Assembly: GCA_002869305.1 (NCBI GenBank)
Contig: PKTC01000388.1
Span: forward strand, 1-10,089
Direction: 5' to 3'
Length of the DNA stretch: 10,089 nucleotides
Origin: Marinilabiliales bacterium
GTDB taxonomy: Bacteria > Bacteroidota > Bacteroidia > Bacteroidales > UBA12077
How positions within the stretch are numbered: position 1 is the first letter of the stretch; each line of letters opens with the position of its first letter. Shown here piece by piece: positions 1-7,221 of this stretch. The notes under the pieces were generated by a model, which searched no databases, was not told the origin of the DNA, and was given only the letters and a program-made list of their open reading frames with translations. A program made the translations under genes and the position numbers.

Positions 1-30
1 CTAGCAGAAAGATTAGAAATGGACTCATAA
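1..30 (+). CDS. 3' end of an upstream gene (last nine codons)
   Basis: Frame 1 reads LAERLEMDS followed by TAA at 28-30. The short reading is compatible with the C-terminus of a soluble protein, but nine residues do not identify a family, and the frame is open only because the window starts here. The stop lies inside a tandem 8-base repeat (tcataagt at 25-32 and 33-40). About 145 bases separate it from the next gene, and a promoter-like element lies in that gap, so it is probably not co-transcribed with the metal operon. Confidence 0.35.
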   Translation, partial: LAERLEMDS

Positions 31-162
31 GTTCATAAGTTTAGGCCGTTCTAAAATACGAATTTTTTAAGTAAAATGAAAAGTATGAATTAAATACGTC
101 AATCAAAGAACTTTAAACCAATGATTCATTTGTATATCATATGGTTAATTCAATAATATCAT

Positions 163-170
163 TATCTTTG
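163..170 (+). promoter_or_regulatory. Bacteroidota-type -7 element of the metal-efflux operon
   Basis: TATCTTTG matches the TAnnTTTG -7 consensus of Bacteroidota primary sigma-factor promoters exactly. The expected -33 region, around 140-144, reads TATGG and is only a weak match to TTG/TTTG. Transcription would start about 4-7 bases after this box, which is at or next to the GTG start codon at 175, so a leaderless or nearly leaderless message is predicted. A 7-base direct repeat (atatcat at 134-140 and 156-162) sits just upstream. The exact -7 match supports the call, while the poor -33 and the absent leader weaken it. Confidence 0.4.
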
Positions 171-174
171 AAAT

Positions 175-573
175 GTGATTCGGAATAAATATATAATACT
201 CCCATTTTTACTAATTGCATGGACAATCATCTTTGCTCACAGCATTGTTCCTCATCATCATCATTTTGAAGAAAGGATAGTTCAAAACGATTGTCATCAT
301 GAAAGCCATCATGAGCATCACGACTATATTGAGGAATCATTAATTCCTGAATATCATTGTTGTACTCAAGATTCTGAAGATCATGCATGTCATTTTCATG
401 TCGAAACCTTAACGCAAATTTCATTTGATAATATTTTCATATCAAACGACACAAATCCTTTATTTTCAGATTTAAGTTGTATTGAAACAACACATACCAA
501 TTACATTGAAGAATTTGTTTCTGGTAAAATTCCAAAAGCCAATCATTTACGAGGACCGCCGATAATTTCATAA
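175..573 (+). CDS. Small exported His/Cys-rich protein, probable metal-binding accessory of the efflux operon
   Basis: This is a 132-residue protein with a hydrophobic N-terminus (about residues 6-21) that is a signal peptide or a single membrane anchor. HSIVPHHHH follows at 22-30, then a dense CHHESHHEHH run at 40-49 and Cys at 62, 63, 72 and 102; 17 residues are His. The C-terminus carries LRGPP (125-129). Short Bacteroidota proteins with a PHHHH motif after the signal segment and an LRGPP end are a known uncharacterised family, I believe of the DUF6769 type, though I could not check this. The start is GTG at 175; no ATG in frame lies before the signal sequence, and no Shine-Dalgarno is visible. 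Being first in an RND metal-efflux operon suggests periplasmic binding or buffering of a transition metal. That role is inferred from composition and context; no enzymatic motif is seen. Confidence 0.8.
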   Translation: MIRNKYIILPFLLIAWTIIFAHSIVPHHHHFEERIVQNDCHHESHHEHHDYIEESLIPEYHCCTQDSEDHACHFHVETLTQISFDNIFISNDTNPLFSDLSCIETTHTNYIEEFVSGKIPKANHLRGPPIIS

Positions 574-628
574 TTCATCTATTATTTAACTTCTTATTAT
601 TATATACTTCATCTAAATTCAATGAATT

Positions 629-883
629 ATGAAAAAGATATTTATTATTTTATTTACACATGCTTTGTTAGTATTTATTTCAGCATGTGGTAATACTGGT
701 AAACATAACCAACAAGGTACACATACACAAGAAGATGGAACAGTTCATAATGATGAACAACATAAACATGAAGAAGAAAACGATCTTCCAGAGCAAGAAA
801 ATTTTGTACTTGGAGAGGATACAGCTGAAATGCACGATCATAATGAACATGATAAAGACCAAGATCATGATCACGTACATTAA
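629..883 (+). CDS. Small His-rich lipoprotein, candidate periplasmic metallochaperone
   Basis: The 84-residue product starts with MKK and a hydrophobic stretch ending in the lipobox ISAC, so Cys20 should be lipidated and become the mature N-terminus. The mature part is almost wholly polar and low-complexity, rich in His, Asp, Glu and Gln. It carries 11 His, clustered at 26-47 (around an EDGTVH segment) and at 69-84, and ends in DHDHVH. It has no mature Cys and only two Met in total, unlike a CusF-type Cu(I) chaperone. It lies 55 bases after the previous gene and 55 bases before the adaptor gene, with no terminator in either gap, so it should be in the same transcript. I infer that it binds a divalent metal and hands it to the adaptor, whose C-terminus is similar (HAGHVH). 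Reading frames +2 and minus over this region are open only because of the biased composition. Confidence 0.8.
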   Translation: MKKIFIILFTHALLVFISACGNTGKHNQQGTHTQEDGTVHNDEQHKHEEENDLPEQENFVLGEDTAEMHDHNEHDKDQDHDHVH

Positions 884-938
884 GATTAGTTTCGAATATT
901 ATTCTAGAGTTTATTTAAACATTATTAAATAAGAGATA

Positions 939-2450
939 ATGAAGAAAATTATTTTTTTTAATTTGATTCTTGGTCTAGTTGTAATTGCTTGTAATAACGC
1001 AGAAACAGAACAAGTCGAGCAAGTCCATGACCATAGCTCAGAAGATATTAAGCTTTACATTACCCAATATACGGATCATTTAGAACTTTTTGCTGAAGCT
1101 GACCCTTTTGTAAAGGGCAGTTCATCATCCATTTTAGCTCATTTTACAACCATTTCGGATTTTAAAGCTTTGGAAAATGCAAGTGTTACTGCAAGTTTAA
1201 TTATTGGAAAAGATGGAATCCGTCAAACCATAAATGAACCGATAAATCCGGGAATCTATAAGTTTGAATTAAAGCCAATAAAAAGCGGAGTTGGGCAATT
1301 AATTTTTGATATTCAAACAGAATCTAACAGCTATAAAATAACCACCGACATTCATGTTTATTCAGATGCACATACTGCAGAGCATATTGCTGAAAAGAAA
1401 AAAGTGGAGAGTGTAAACGCAATTAGTTTCACAAAGGAGCAATCATGGAAAATTGATTTCGCCACGGTACTGCCTAAGATGGAGCAATTTGGAAAAGTAA
1501 TTAAAACAACAGCTCAAATTATGTCCAGTCAAAATAGTGAAACGATTATTTCGGCAAGAACTAATGGTGTAATAAAGATAAACGATCATTTGCTAGAAGG
1601 TCAAGAATTGCATATTGGTGCAACATTATTTACAATTAGCGGAGAAGGATTAGCGAATGATAATTTGGAGGTTCGTTTTTTGGAGGCAAAAACTAATTAT
1701 GAAGCTGCTAAGGCCGATTATGAAAGAAAGGAATCTCTTTCGCAGAAGCAAATTGTTTCTATTAAAGAGCTGGAAACTTCAAAAGCTAATTATGAAAATT
1801 CAAAGACTGTCTTTGATAATTTAAAAAACAATTTTAATGAAAAGGGGCAGATTGTGATAGCACCAAGAAATGGCATTGTAAAGCATGTTTTTATTAATAA
1901 TGGTGAATATGTTGAAGCTGGAGATCCATTGTTTTCTTTTTCGAATGATGATAAATTAGTTGTAAAAGCAGAAGTTCAGCAAAAGAATTATGCGCTTTTA
2001 AAATCAATATCATCATTTAATATTAAATCATATAGTCAAGAAAAGTTTTATACTCAGGATGATTTAAATGGGATGTTAATATCTTATGGTAAAAGCATTG
2101 ATGAAACTGAAAGTTATTTGATTTCTGTAAACTTTGAGATTGATAACAATATAGGTTTGCTTAAAGGAAGCTTTGTTGACATTTATATCAAAACCAAATC
2201 GAAAGAGAATGTTTTAATTGTCCCAAATTCGGCATTGGTTGAAGAATATGGAAACTACTTTCTTTTTGTACAATTAACACCAGAGTTATTTGAGAAAAGA
2301 GAAGTGAAGGTTGGTATATCTGACGGATTGTATACTGAAATACTTGCAGGTGTTCATGTAGAGGAACGAATTGTTTCAAAAGGAGCAATAATTGTTAAGT
2401 TGGCTGCGGTTTCAAATAGTTTAGATCCACATGCTGGTCATGTTCATTAA
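939..2450 (+). CDS. CusB/CzcB-family periplasmic adaptor (membrane fusion) lipoprotein of a heavy-metal RND efflux system
   Basis: The 503-residue product links the RND pump to the outer-membrane channel. It has a lipobox (VIAC, Cys18) and a short linker with HDH at 30-32. Residues of about 38-143 form an extra N-terminal beta domain (YTDHLELFAEADPFVKG onwards) that is known from Bacteroidota and some proteobacterial CusB/CzcB proteins. DAHTAEH (143-149) then leads to the adaptor core. A lipoyl/barrel-sandwich half precedes a coiled-coil hairpin of about 243-303, and the second half (APRNGIVKHVFINNGEYVEAGDPLF) follows. A beta-barrel and membrane-proximal domain come next, and the protein ends in the His-rich tail HAGHVH. 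It is followed by the pump gene after 12 bases. His clusters near both ends, outside the core fold, suggest direct metal binding. The family assignment is firm, but the metal is not known. Confidence 0.93.
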   Translation: MKKIIFFNLILGLVVIACNNAETEQVEQVHDHSSEDIKLYITQYTDHLELFAEADPFVKGSSSSILAHFTTISDFKALENASVTASLIIGKDGIRQTINEPINPGIYKFELKPIKSGVGQLIFDIQTESNSYKITTDIHVYSDAHTAEHIAEKKKVESVNAISFTKEQSWKIDFATVLPKMEQFGKVIKTTAQIMSSQNSETIISARTNGVIKINDHLLEGQELHIGATLFTISGEGLANDNLEVRFLEAKTNYEAAKADYERKESLSQKQIVSIKELETSKANYENSKTVFDNLKNNFNEKGQIVIAPRNGIVKHVFINNGEYVEAGDPLFSFSNDDKLVVKAEVQQKNYALLKSISSFNIKSYSQEKFYTQDDLNGMLISYGKSIDETESYLISVNFEIDNNIGLLKGSFVDIYIKTKSKENVLIVPNSALVEEYGNYFLFVQLTPELFEKREVKVGISDGLYTEILAGVHVEERIVSKGAIIVKLAAVSNSLDPHAGHVH

Positions 2451-2462
2451 AATAGAAGTACT

Positions 2463-5400
2463 ATGTTAGATAAAATTATAAAGTTTTCTTTAAATAATAA
2501 GTTCTTCGTACTTCTTGGTGCAATAATTCTCATGTTTGCAGGTGTTTATACTTCAGGAAGAATGGATGTTGATGTTTTTCCTGATTTAACAGCACCAACA
2601 GTGGTTGTAATGACTGATGCTCATGGGATGGCCGCAGAAGAGGTAGAAAGAATGGTAACTTTCCCGATAGAAACTGCAGTAAATGGGGCCACTGATGTTA
2701 GAAGGGTTCGGTCTGCATCCAGTCAGGGATTTTCATTTGTGTGGGTTGAATTCGACTGGGGAACTAATATTTTCAAAGCAAGACAAATTGTAAGTGAAAA
2801 GATGGTAACCTTGGCTGGACAACTACCTTTACATATTGGGCAGCCTACACTTGCACCTCAATCATCTGTAATGGGTGAGATACTTTTCATCGGATTACAG
2901 TCAGACTCAACATCCTTAATGGATTTAAGAACTATTGCTGATTGGAATGTTAAGCCTGTTCTGCTTGCTACTGGAGGAGTTTCACAAGTAACCATAATAG
3001 GTGGTGATTACAAACAATACCAGATATTGGTTGATCCAATGAAAATGAAATACTACGACATTTCCATGGAAGAACTTGCAAGTGTTTGTGAAGGAATCAG
3101 TGAAAACTCTGCTGGTAGTTTGGTTAGAGAATTTGGGAACGAGTATGTGATTAGAGGAATGGGGCGAAGCTATGACTTGGATCAGTTGGGTAATTCTTTT
3201 ATCAAATCCAAGAATGGGAAACCGGTACTCGTAAACGATGTTGCAGAAATTAAAATTGGTGCTGCAGTTAAAATGGGTTACGCATCGCAGAATGCTAATC
3301 CTTCTGTAATACTTTCAATATCAAAACAACCCAATACCAATACTTTAGCACTTACCGAAAATATTGAGAAAAACCTGGATGAATTAAGAAAAACACTTCC
3401 ACCAGATGTAACCTTAGATACTAAAATATTTAGGCAAGCTGATTTTATAGAGAAATCAGTTTATAATGTGCAACGTGCTTTAATCGAAGGAGCCATTTTT
3501 GTTGTAATTATTTTGTTTCTTTTTTTAGGAAGTTTCAGAACGACCATTATTTCGGTGATTGCAATTCCAATATCATTATTGGGTACAATTATCGTATTAA
3601 AATTGCTTGGGTTAAATATAAATACCATGAGCTTGGGTGGGATGACTATTGCTATAGGTTCATTGGTGGATGATGCCATTATTGATGTTGAAAATGTATA
3701 TAAACGTTTAAGACAAAATCACAAACTCCCGGAAAAGGAAAGAAAATCGGCTTTTAATATTGTGTTTGAAGCTTCCAAAGAAATTAGAGCATCTATTTTA
3801 AATGCGACATTTATCATTATTGTTGCATTTATTCAACTGTTCTTTTTATCTGGGATGGAAGGAAGAATGTTAAAGCCACTCGGGATATCTTATATCGTGT
3901 CATTATTTATGTCACTGATAATTGCTATTACACTTACACCTTTATTGTGTAAGTTATTGTTATCCAACGAAAAATACATGGTTAAAAAAGAGAAAGATAA
4001 ACGTTTTACAATCCAATTGACGAATGCCTATCTTAAATCTCTTGAGTGGGCGTTAAACCATAAAAAAACGGTTATATTCTTCTCACTGGGCCTTTTTATC
4101 ATTTCTTTGATAACAATTTCCGGTCTAGGAAGAAGTTTCTTACCGGAGTTTAATGAAGGTGCCTTAACTATTTCAGCAATTAGCAAACCGGGTATTTCTC
4201 TAGAAGAAAGCAATAAACTCGGAAATTTAATAGAGACAGAGTTACTTTCTATACCTGAGGTTAATACAACTGCAAGAAGAACAGGAAGAGGAGAATTGGA
4301 TGAACATTCACAAACAACGAATAGTGCAGAGATCGATGTAAACTTTGAATTAGATGGAAGAGACAGTGATGAATTTATTGCAGAGGTAAGATCTAAACTG
4401 GCCGGTATACCAGGAATCGCAGCAACTGTTGGCCAACCATTAGGTCATAGAATAGATCACATGCTATCCGGAACCAGGGCAAATATCGCAATAAAGCTTT
4501 TTGGGACAGATCTCAATAAGATGTTTATGATTGGGAATCAAATTAAAAGTGCAATTATTGATGTTCCTGGTTTAGTAGATGTTAGTGTTGAGCAGCAAGT
4601 CGAGATTCCGCAGGTTCAAATTCGTGCCAACAGAGAAATGATGGCTCGATACGGAATAACAATGAAACAGTTTAATGAGTTTGTCGAGTTGGCTTTTTCA
4701 GGGGAAAGGATTGCTGATATTTACGAAGGGCAGCGAAAATTTGATTTAATCGTTCGATTAAATAAGGATTATACCGAATCAATCGAAGGAATCAAAGCTG
4801 CACTTATCGATACTGAATATGGTAAAAAGGTGCCCTTAGGGCAAGTGGCAGATGTTCTTTCTGTTGCAGGACCTAGCTCAATAAGTCGAGAAAATGTTCA
4901 GCGTAAGGTTGTGATATCAGCAAATGTGGCAGAGCGTGATTTAAGAAGTGTTGTGAATGACGTCAAAAATCAAATTAATGCGAATGTTGTTCTGCCTGAA
5001 AACTATATGATTCAATATGGTGGACAGTTTGAAAGTGAAGCCAAAGCATCACAAACCTTAATGTTAACATCAATTTTAGCTATTTTTATTATATTCTTGT
5101 TGCTCTTCCAGGAGTTTAGGGATTTGAAGTTGGCAGGGATAATAATGATAAATCTGCCATTAGCATTAATTGGTGGTGTGTTTACCATTTATTTTACATC
5201 TGGCATTGTTAGTATTCCTGCGATCATAGGTTTTATTACCCTGTTCGGGATTGCAACCCGTAATGGAATTTTATTGGTGTCAAATTACCAATATTATAAG
5301 GATAAAGGAGTAGCACTGGGTGATTATATAATTTCAGGTTCTACTGATCGCTTGAATCCAATTTTAATGACAGCACTAACAGCTGCTTTAGCCTTAGTTC

Positions 5401-5558
5401 CACTGGCTTTAAAAGGTCATGCTACGGGAAATGAAATACAAAGTCCAATGGCAAAAGTCATTTTAGGAGGCTTATTAACTTCTACTTTACTTAATATTTA
5501 TGTAATTCCAGTAATTTACTATTTGATTCATAGAAAGGAGGCAAAAAATGAAGAATAA
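2463..5558 (+). CDS. CusA/CzcA-family heavy-metal efflux RND transporter (inner-membrane pump)
   Basis: At 1031 residues this is full length for the HME-RND family of proton-driven trimeric pumps. TM1 (about 12-31) is followed by the family signature DVDVFPDLTAPTVVV and a first periplasmic loop. TM2-6 begin near 338, TM7 lies near 535-555, a second periplasmic loop runs to about 865, and TM8-12 complete the C-terminus. TM4 carries LVDDAIIDVEN with Asp403, Asp404 and Glu410, matching the proton-relay Asp405/Glu412 region of E. coli CusA. Aligned to CusA from memory, the Cu(I)/Ag(I) methionines 573, 623 and 672 correspond to Ser571, Ser621 and His666 (RIDHMLSGT), so monovalent copper or silver specificity is doubtful. 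The gene overlaps the following outer-membrane factor gene by 11 bases. A cus or czc symbol is withheld because specificity is unresolved. Confidence 0.96.
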   Translation: MLDKIIKFSLNNKFFVLLGAIILMFAGVYTSGRMDVDVFPDLTAPTVVVMTDAHGMAAEEVERMVTFPIETAVNGATDVRRVRSASSQGFSFVWVEFDWGTNIFKARQIVSEKMVTLAGQLPLHIGQPTLAPQSSVMGEILFIGLQSDSTSLMDLRTIADWNVKPVLLATGGVSQVTIIGGDYKQYQILVDPMKMKYYDISMEELASVCEGISENSAGSLVREFGNEYVIRGMGRSYDLDQLGNSFIKSKNGKPVLVNDVAEIKIGAAVKMGYASQNANPSVILSISKQPNTNTLALTENIEKNLDELRKTLPPDVTLDTKIFRQADFIEKSVYNVQRALIEGAIFVVIILFLFLGSFRTTIISVIAIPISLLGTIIVLKLLGLNINTMSLGGMTIAIGSLVDDAIIDVENVYKRLRQNHKLPEKERKSAFNIVFEASKEIRASILNATFIIIVAFIQLFFLSGMEGRMLKPLGISYIVSLFMSLIIAITLTPLLCKLLLSNEKYMVKKEKDKRFTIQLTNAYLKSLEWALNHKKTVIFFSLGLFIISLITISGLGRSFLPEFNEGALTISAISKPGISLEESNKLGNLIETELLSIPEVNTTARRTGRGELDEHSQTTNSAEIDVNFELDGRDSDEFIAEVRSKLAGIPGIAATVGQPLGHRIDHMLSGTRANIAIKLFGTDLNKMFMIGNQIKSAIIDVPGLVDVSVEQQVEIPQVQIRANREMMARYGITMKQFNEFVELAFSGERIADIYEGQRKFDLIVRLNKDYTESIEGIKAALIDTEYGKKVPLGQVADVLSVAGPSSISRENVQRKVVISANVAERDLRSVVNDVKNQINANVVLPENYMIQYGGQFESEAKASQTLMLTSILAIFIIFLLLFQEFRDLKLAGIIMINLPLALIGGVFTIYFTSGIVSIPAIIGFITLFGIATRNGILLVSNYQYYKDKGVALGDYIISGSTDRLNPILMTALTAALALVPLALKGHATGNEIQSPMAKVILGGLLTSTLLNIYVIPVIYYLIHRKEAKNEE
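5535..5541 (+). promoter_or_regulatory. Strong Shine-Dalgarno for the TolC-like gene, inside the pump gene
   Basis: AAGGAGG lies 6 bases before the ATG at 5548 and within the last codons of the pump gene. It fixes the start of the outer-membrane factor. No other gene in the window has such a clear anti-16S match, so the site probably supports re-initiation by ribosomes finishing the pump, whose stop is at 5556-5558. Confidence 0.7.
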
Positions 5559-6726
5559 ATTTCAACTATTAATAATTGCCCTTATGTTTCTTTCATCGTT
5601 TGTAAAATCACAATCATATCATGAGATATTGCAAAAGATCGAAGATAATAATATTGAAATTCAGGCCAGCAAAAAGCATGTTGAGAGTAAAGCATATGAA
5701 TATCGTCAGCATAATTTGCCTGATGGTCCGGAAATAAACTATGGTTATTTTCCAAACAACTCTTCAGTTCCTGGAACGAAAGAAATATTCGAAATTAGCC
5801 AATCGGTTCAGATGCCGTGTTTTTATCGAAACCATAAAGCTTTTGCTAATTTATTGATTAGTCAGGATGAATACAAGCAGTTAATTATTCAACAGAATAT
5901 TTTAAGTGAAGCTAAGAGCCTAATTATAGAATACGTTTATCTGATGAAAAAAGCGTCTATTACTGATAAAAGATTAAAGTTCGCAAATGATATGTATAGT
6001 GCTTACCTAATTCGTTTAGAACTTGGCGATGCGAATGCATTGGAAGTTAATAAGGCAAGACTTCATTTGATGCAAGTTACTAAAGATGAAAAGCAAATTC
6101 GTTCTGAAATTTTAAGCATTAGAGAAAAGATAAAAAGTCTGAATGGAGGGAACGATTTAGATATTTCAGTGGATGATTATCCTGGTGAAAATTTAATAGA
6201 ATTAGACTCAATAATTTTCGATAGACTTTCAAAAGATCCTGAGTTATTATCAACAAAAAAGGCGGTGGAAGCATCAGAAAAACAAATAATGGTAACAAAG
6301 AATCTGCAGTTACCTGAGCTTAGCCTGGGATATGGAAGCGAAACGGTTGCCGAAGAAAAATTTAAAGGGGTACTAGTTGGGATTTCAATTCCTTTGTGGA
6401 GTAGTAAACGTGCTATTCAAAAAGCAAAATTGGAGTCGGAGTTTTATAATTTGAGTGAAAGCTCATTAAATGAGTCAAAAATCTCTGAAACGAAAATAAT
6501 GTATGATCAAGCTAATACCTTAAAAGAAAACATGGAAAGTTATCAGTCAGTACTTGGAGAAGTAAATAGCCAAGAGCTCTTAAATGTTTCCTTAAAAACA
6601 GGAGAAATATCGGTAATCGATTTTTTTACCGAAATGTTTTACTATTATGAGATTTATGATGAATATTTAACAGTAGAAAGAGATTTCTATCAGTCGTTAA
6701 ATGAATTATACAAATACAGGTTGTAA
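5548..6726 (+). CDS. TolC-family outer-membrane efflux factor (CusC/CzcC-like)
   Basis: The 392-residue product has a signal peptide (residues 1-21, cleavage likely in VKS|QS) and then the long helical, Gln/Glu/Lys/Ser-rich architecture of outer-membrane efflux proteins. The first repeat begins YHEILQKIEDNN and includes the strand-type segment EINYGYFP. The second begins near the conserved-style LSKDPELLSTKKAVEASEKQI, with LPELSLGYG and GVLVGISIPLW as its strand elements. The length is normal for the Bacteroidota heavy-metal subgroup. It should form the trimeric outer-membrane channel docking with the adaptor and pump encoded just upstream. It is not a lipoprotein: no lipobox Cys is present. 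The single Cys (91, in MPCFYR) sits where the first transmembrane strand should end, and I have no explanation for it. It is the last gene before a strong terminator. Confidence 0.92.
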   Translation: MKNKFQLLIIALMFLSSFVKSQSYHEILQKIEDNNIEIQASKKHVESKAYEYRQHNLPDGPEINYGYFPNNSSVPGTKEIFEISQSVQMPCFYRNHKAFANLLISQDEYKQLIIQQNILSEAKSLIIEYVYLMKKASITDKRLKFANDMYSAYLIRLELGDANALEVNKARLHLMQVTKDEKQIRSEILSIREKIKSLNGGNDLDISVDDYPGENLIELDSIIFDRLSKDPELLSTKKAVEASEKQIMVTKNLQLPELSLGYGSETVAEEKFKGVLVGISIPLWSSKRAIQKAKLESEFYNLSESSLNESKISETKIMYDQANTLKENMESYQSVLGEVNSQELLNVSLKTGEISVIDFFTEMFYYYEIYDEYLTVERDFYQSLNELYKYRL

Positions 6727-6728
6727 CA

Positions 6729-6762
6729 AAAAAAAGGTTCAGCAATTTGGCTGAACCTTTTT
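6729..6762 (+). terminator. Rho-independent terminator of the metal-efflux operon
   Basis: A perfect 14-bp stem (6729-6742 paired with 6749-6762) encloses the 6-base loop aatttg. The core AGGTTCAGC / GCTGAACCT is flanked by six A on the left and six T on the right. It starts 3 bases after the TAA stop of the TolC-like gene. Because the A and T tails are symmetric, it could also stop leftward transcription from the gene at 6903-7115, but the distance of about 140 bases makes its main job the rightward operon. Confidence 0.92.
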
Positions 6763-6902
6763 TACTTTTCTTTAGTAAGTTCATACATTGCAGCTACTAG
6801 ATTTAACCTTTTAAGAAGGAATTAGTGATTTAAAGTTTTATGTATTCTTCTCGAATATCTTTTTTCGGACAAAAAAAGGACTTTAATTTCATCAAATGGC
6901 TA

Positions 6903-7115
6903 TTAATGGGCTGTGTCACAACTACCAGAGCCACATCCACATCCGATGCCTTCACTCTTTAAAGAATCTTGATGATTACTGCATGAACCACCTCTAAATT
7001 CTCCTTTCTTAGTAAAGATAATTCTTACTGATAATGCTAAAACAGCTATAAGTACTAAAACAATGGTTAATATAAATAATTCTAAAATGGGCATATTTTT
7101 AAGTCTTAAATCCAT
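6903..7115 (-). CDS. Small single-pass membrane protein with Cys-rich C-terminus
   Basis: The 70-residue product has one transmembrane helix (about residues 10-34) followed by a basic FTKKGEFRG segment and a tail with four Cys (45, 59, 61, 66) in the pattern SCSN...EGIGCGCGSGSCDTAH. Bacteroidota have an uncharacterised family of short membrane proteins in which a helix is followed by a KKGEFRGTCxSN-like segment and EGxxCGxCG; this looks like a divergent member, though I could not confirm it by search. Met8 (MPILELFIL) is an alternative start that would give 63 residues and sit directly before the helix. The basic residues after the helix suggest that the Cys tail is cytoplasmic, where it could bind a metal or an Fe-S cluster; that is inference. 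It is transcribed against the metal operon and diverges from the beta-barrel gene. No convincing promoter was found for it in 7116-7257. Confidence 0.75.
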   Translation of the reverse strand: MDLRLKNMPILELFILTIVLVLIAVLALSVRIIFTKKGEFRGGSCSNHQDSLKSEGIGCGCGSGSCDTAH

Positions 7116-7190
7116 GAATATAACAATGTAAAATGGCTTCAGTTCAAAATATAAAGTTTTTTTATTATATGGCTGTAATAAGTTAAGGTA

Positions 7191-7221
7191 TTGACTTATA
7201 TTAAGATAATAATTAAATTTG
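7191..7221 (+). promoter_or_regulatory. Bacteroidota-type promoter of the beta-barrel gene
   Basis: TTG at 7191-7193 is followed after 20 bases by TAAATTTG at 7214-7221, an exact TAnnTTTG match with spacing in the range known for Bacteroidota promoters. Transcription should start near 7225-7229, giving a leader of about 30 bases before the ATG at 7258. In sigma-70 terms the same bases read TTGACT-N17-TAAATT. Confidence 0.65.

Noticed and set aside
25..40. Tandem 8-base repeat tcataagt over the upstream stop codon
   Set aside because: Two short copies only, with no further copies, no flanking mobile-element sequence and no link to a function.
121..188. Two very short ATG frames (121-156 and 141-188) that could be leader peptides for the metal operon
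   Set aside because: The predicted transcription start lies downstream of both ATGs, neither has a ribosome site, and short frames are expected by chance in this AT-rich stretch.
281..342. Repeated CATCAT/CATGAG triplets in the first His-rich gene, considered as a microsatellite or repeat array
   Set aside because: They follow directly from His/Glu codons in a coding frame with variable codons, not from a uniform repeat unit.
687..932. Open frame of 81 codons overlapping the His-rich lipoprotein gene
   Set aside because: It is a frame shadow of biased GAT/CAT/GAA codons. The translation is Ile/Met/Lys-rich with no signal peptide or domain, whereas the other frame gives a textbook lipoprotein.
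911..932. AT-only inverted repeat (TTATTTAA / TTAAATAA) before the adaptor gene, considered as a terminator or attenuator
   Set aside because: It contains no G:C pairs in the stem and no T-run follows, so it would not form a stable RNA hairpin.
6763..6902. 140-base gap after the terminator, examined for a small gene or RNA
   Set aside because: No open frame with a plausible start and no stable hairpin were found. TTTAAAGT and ACTTTAA form only a weak, widely spaced inverted pair.
7145..7153. caaaatata, considered as a leftward -7 box for the Cys-rich membrane protein
   Set aside because: The reverse complement TATATTTTG has the TA and TTTG parts one base too far apart for TAnnTTTG, and no -33 element is clear.
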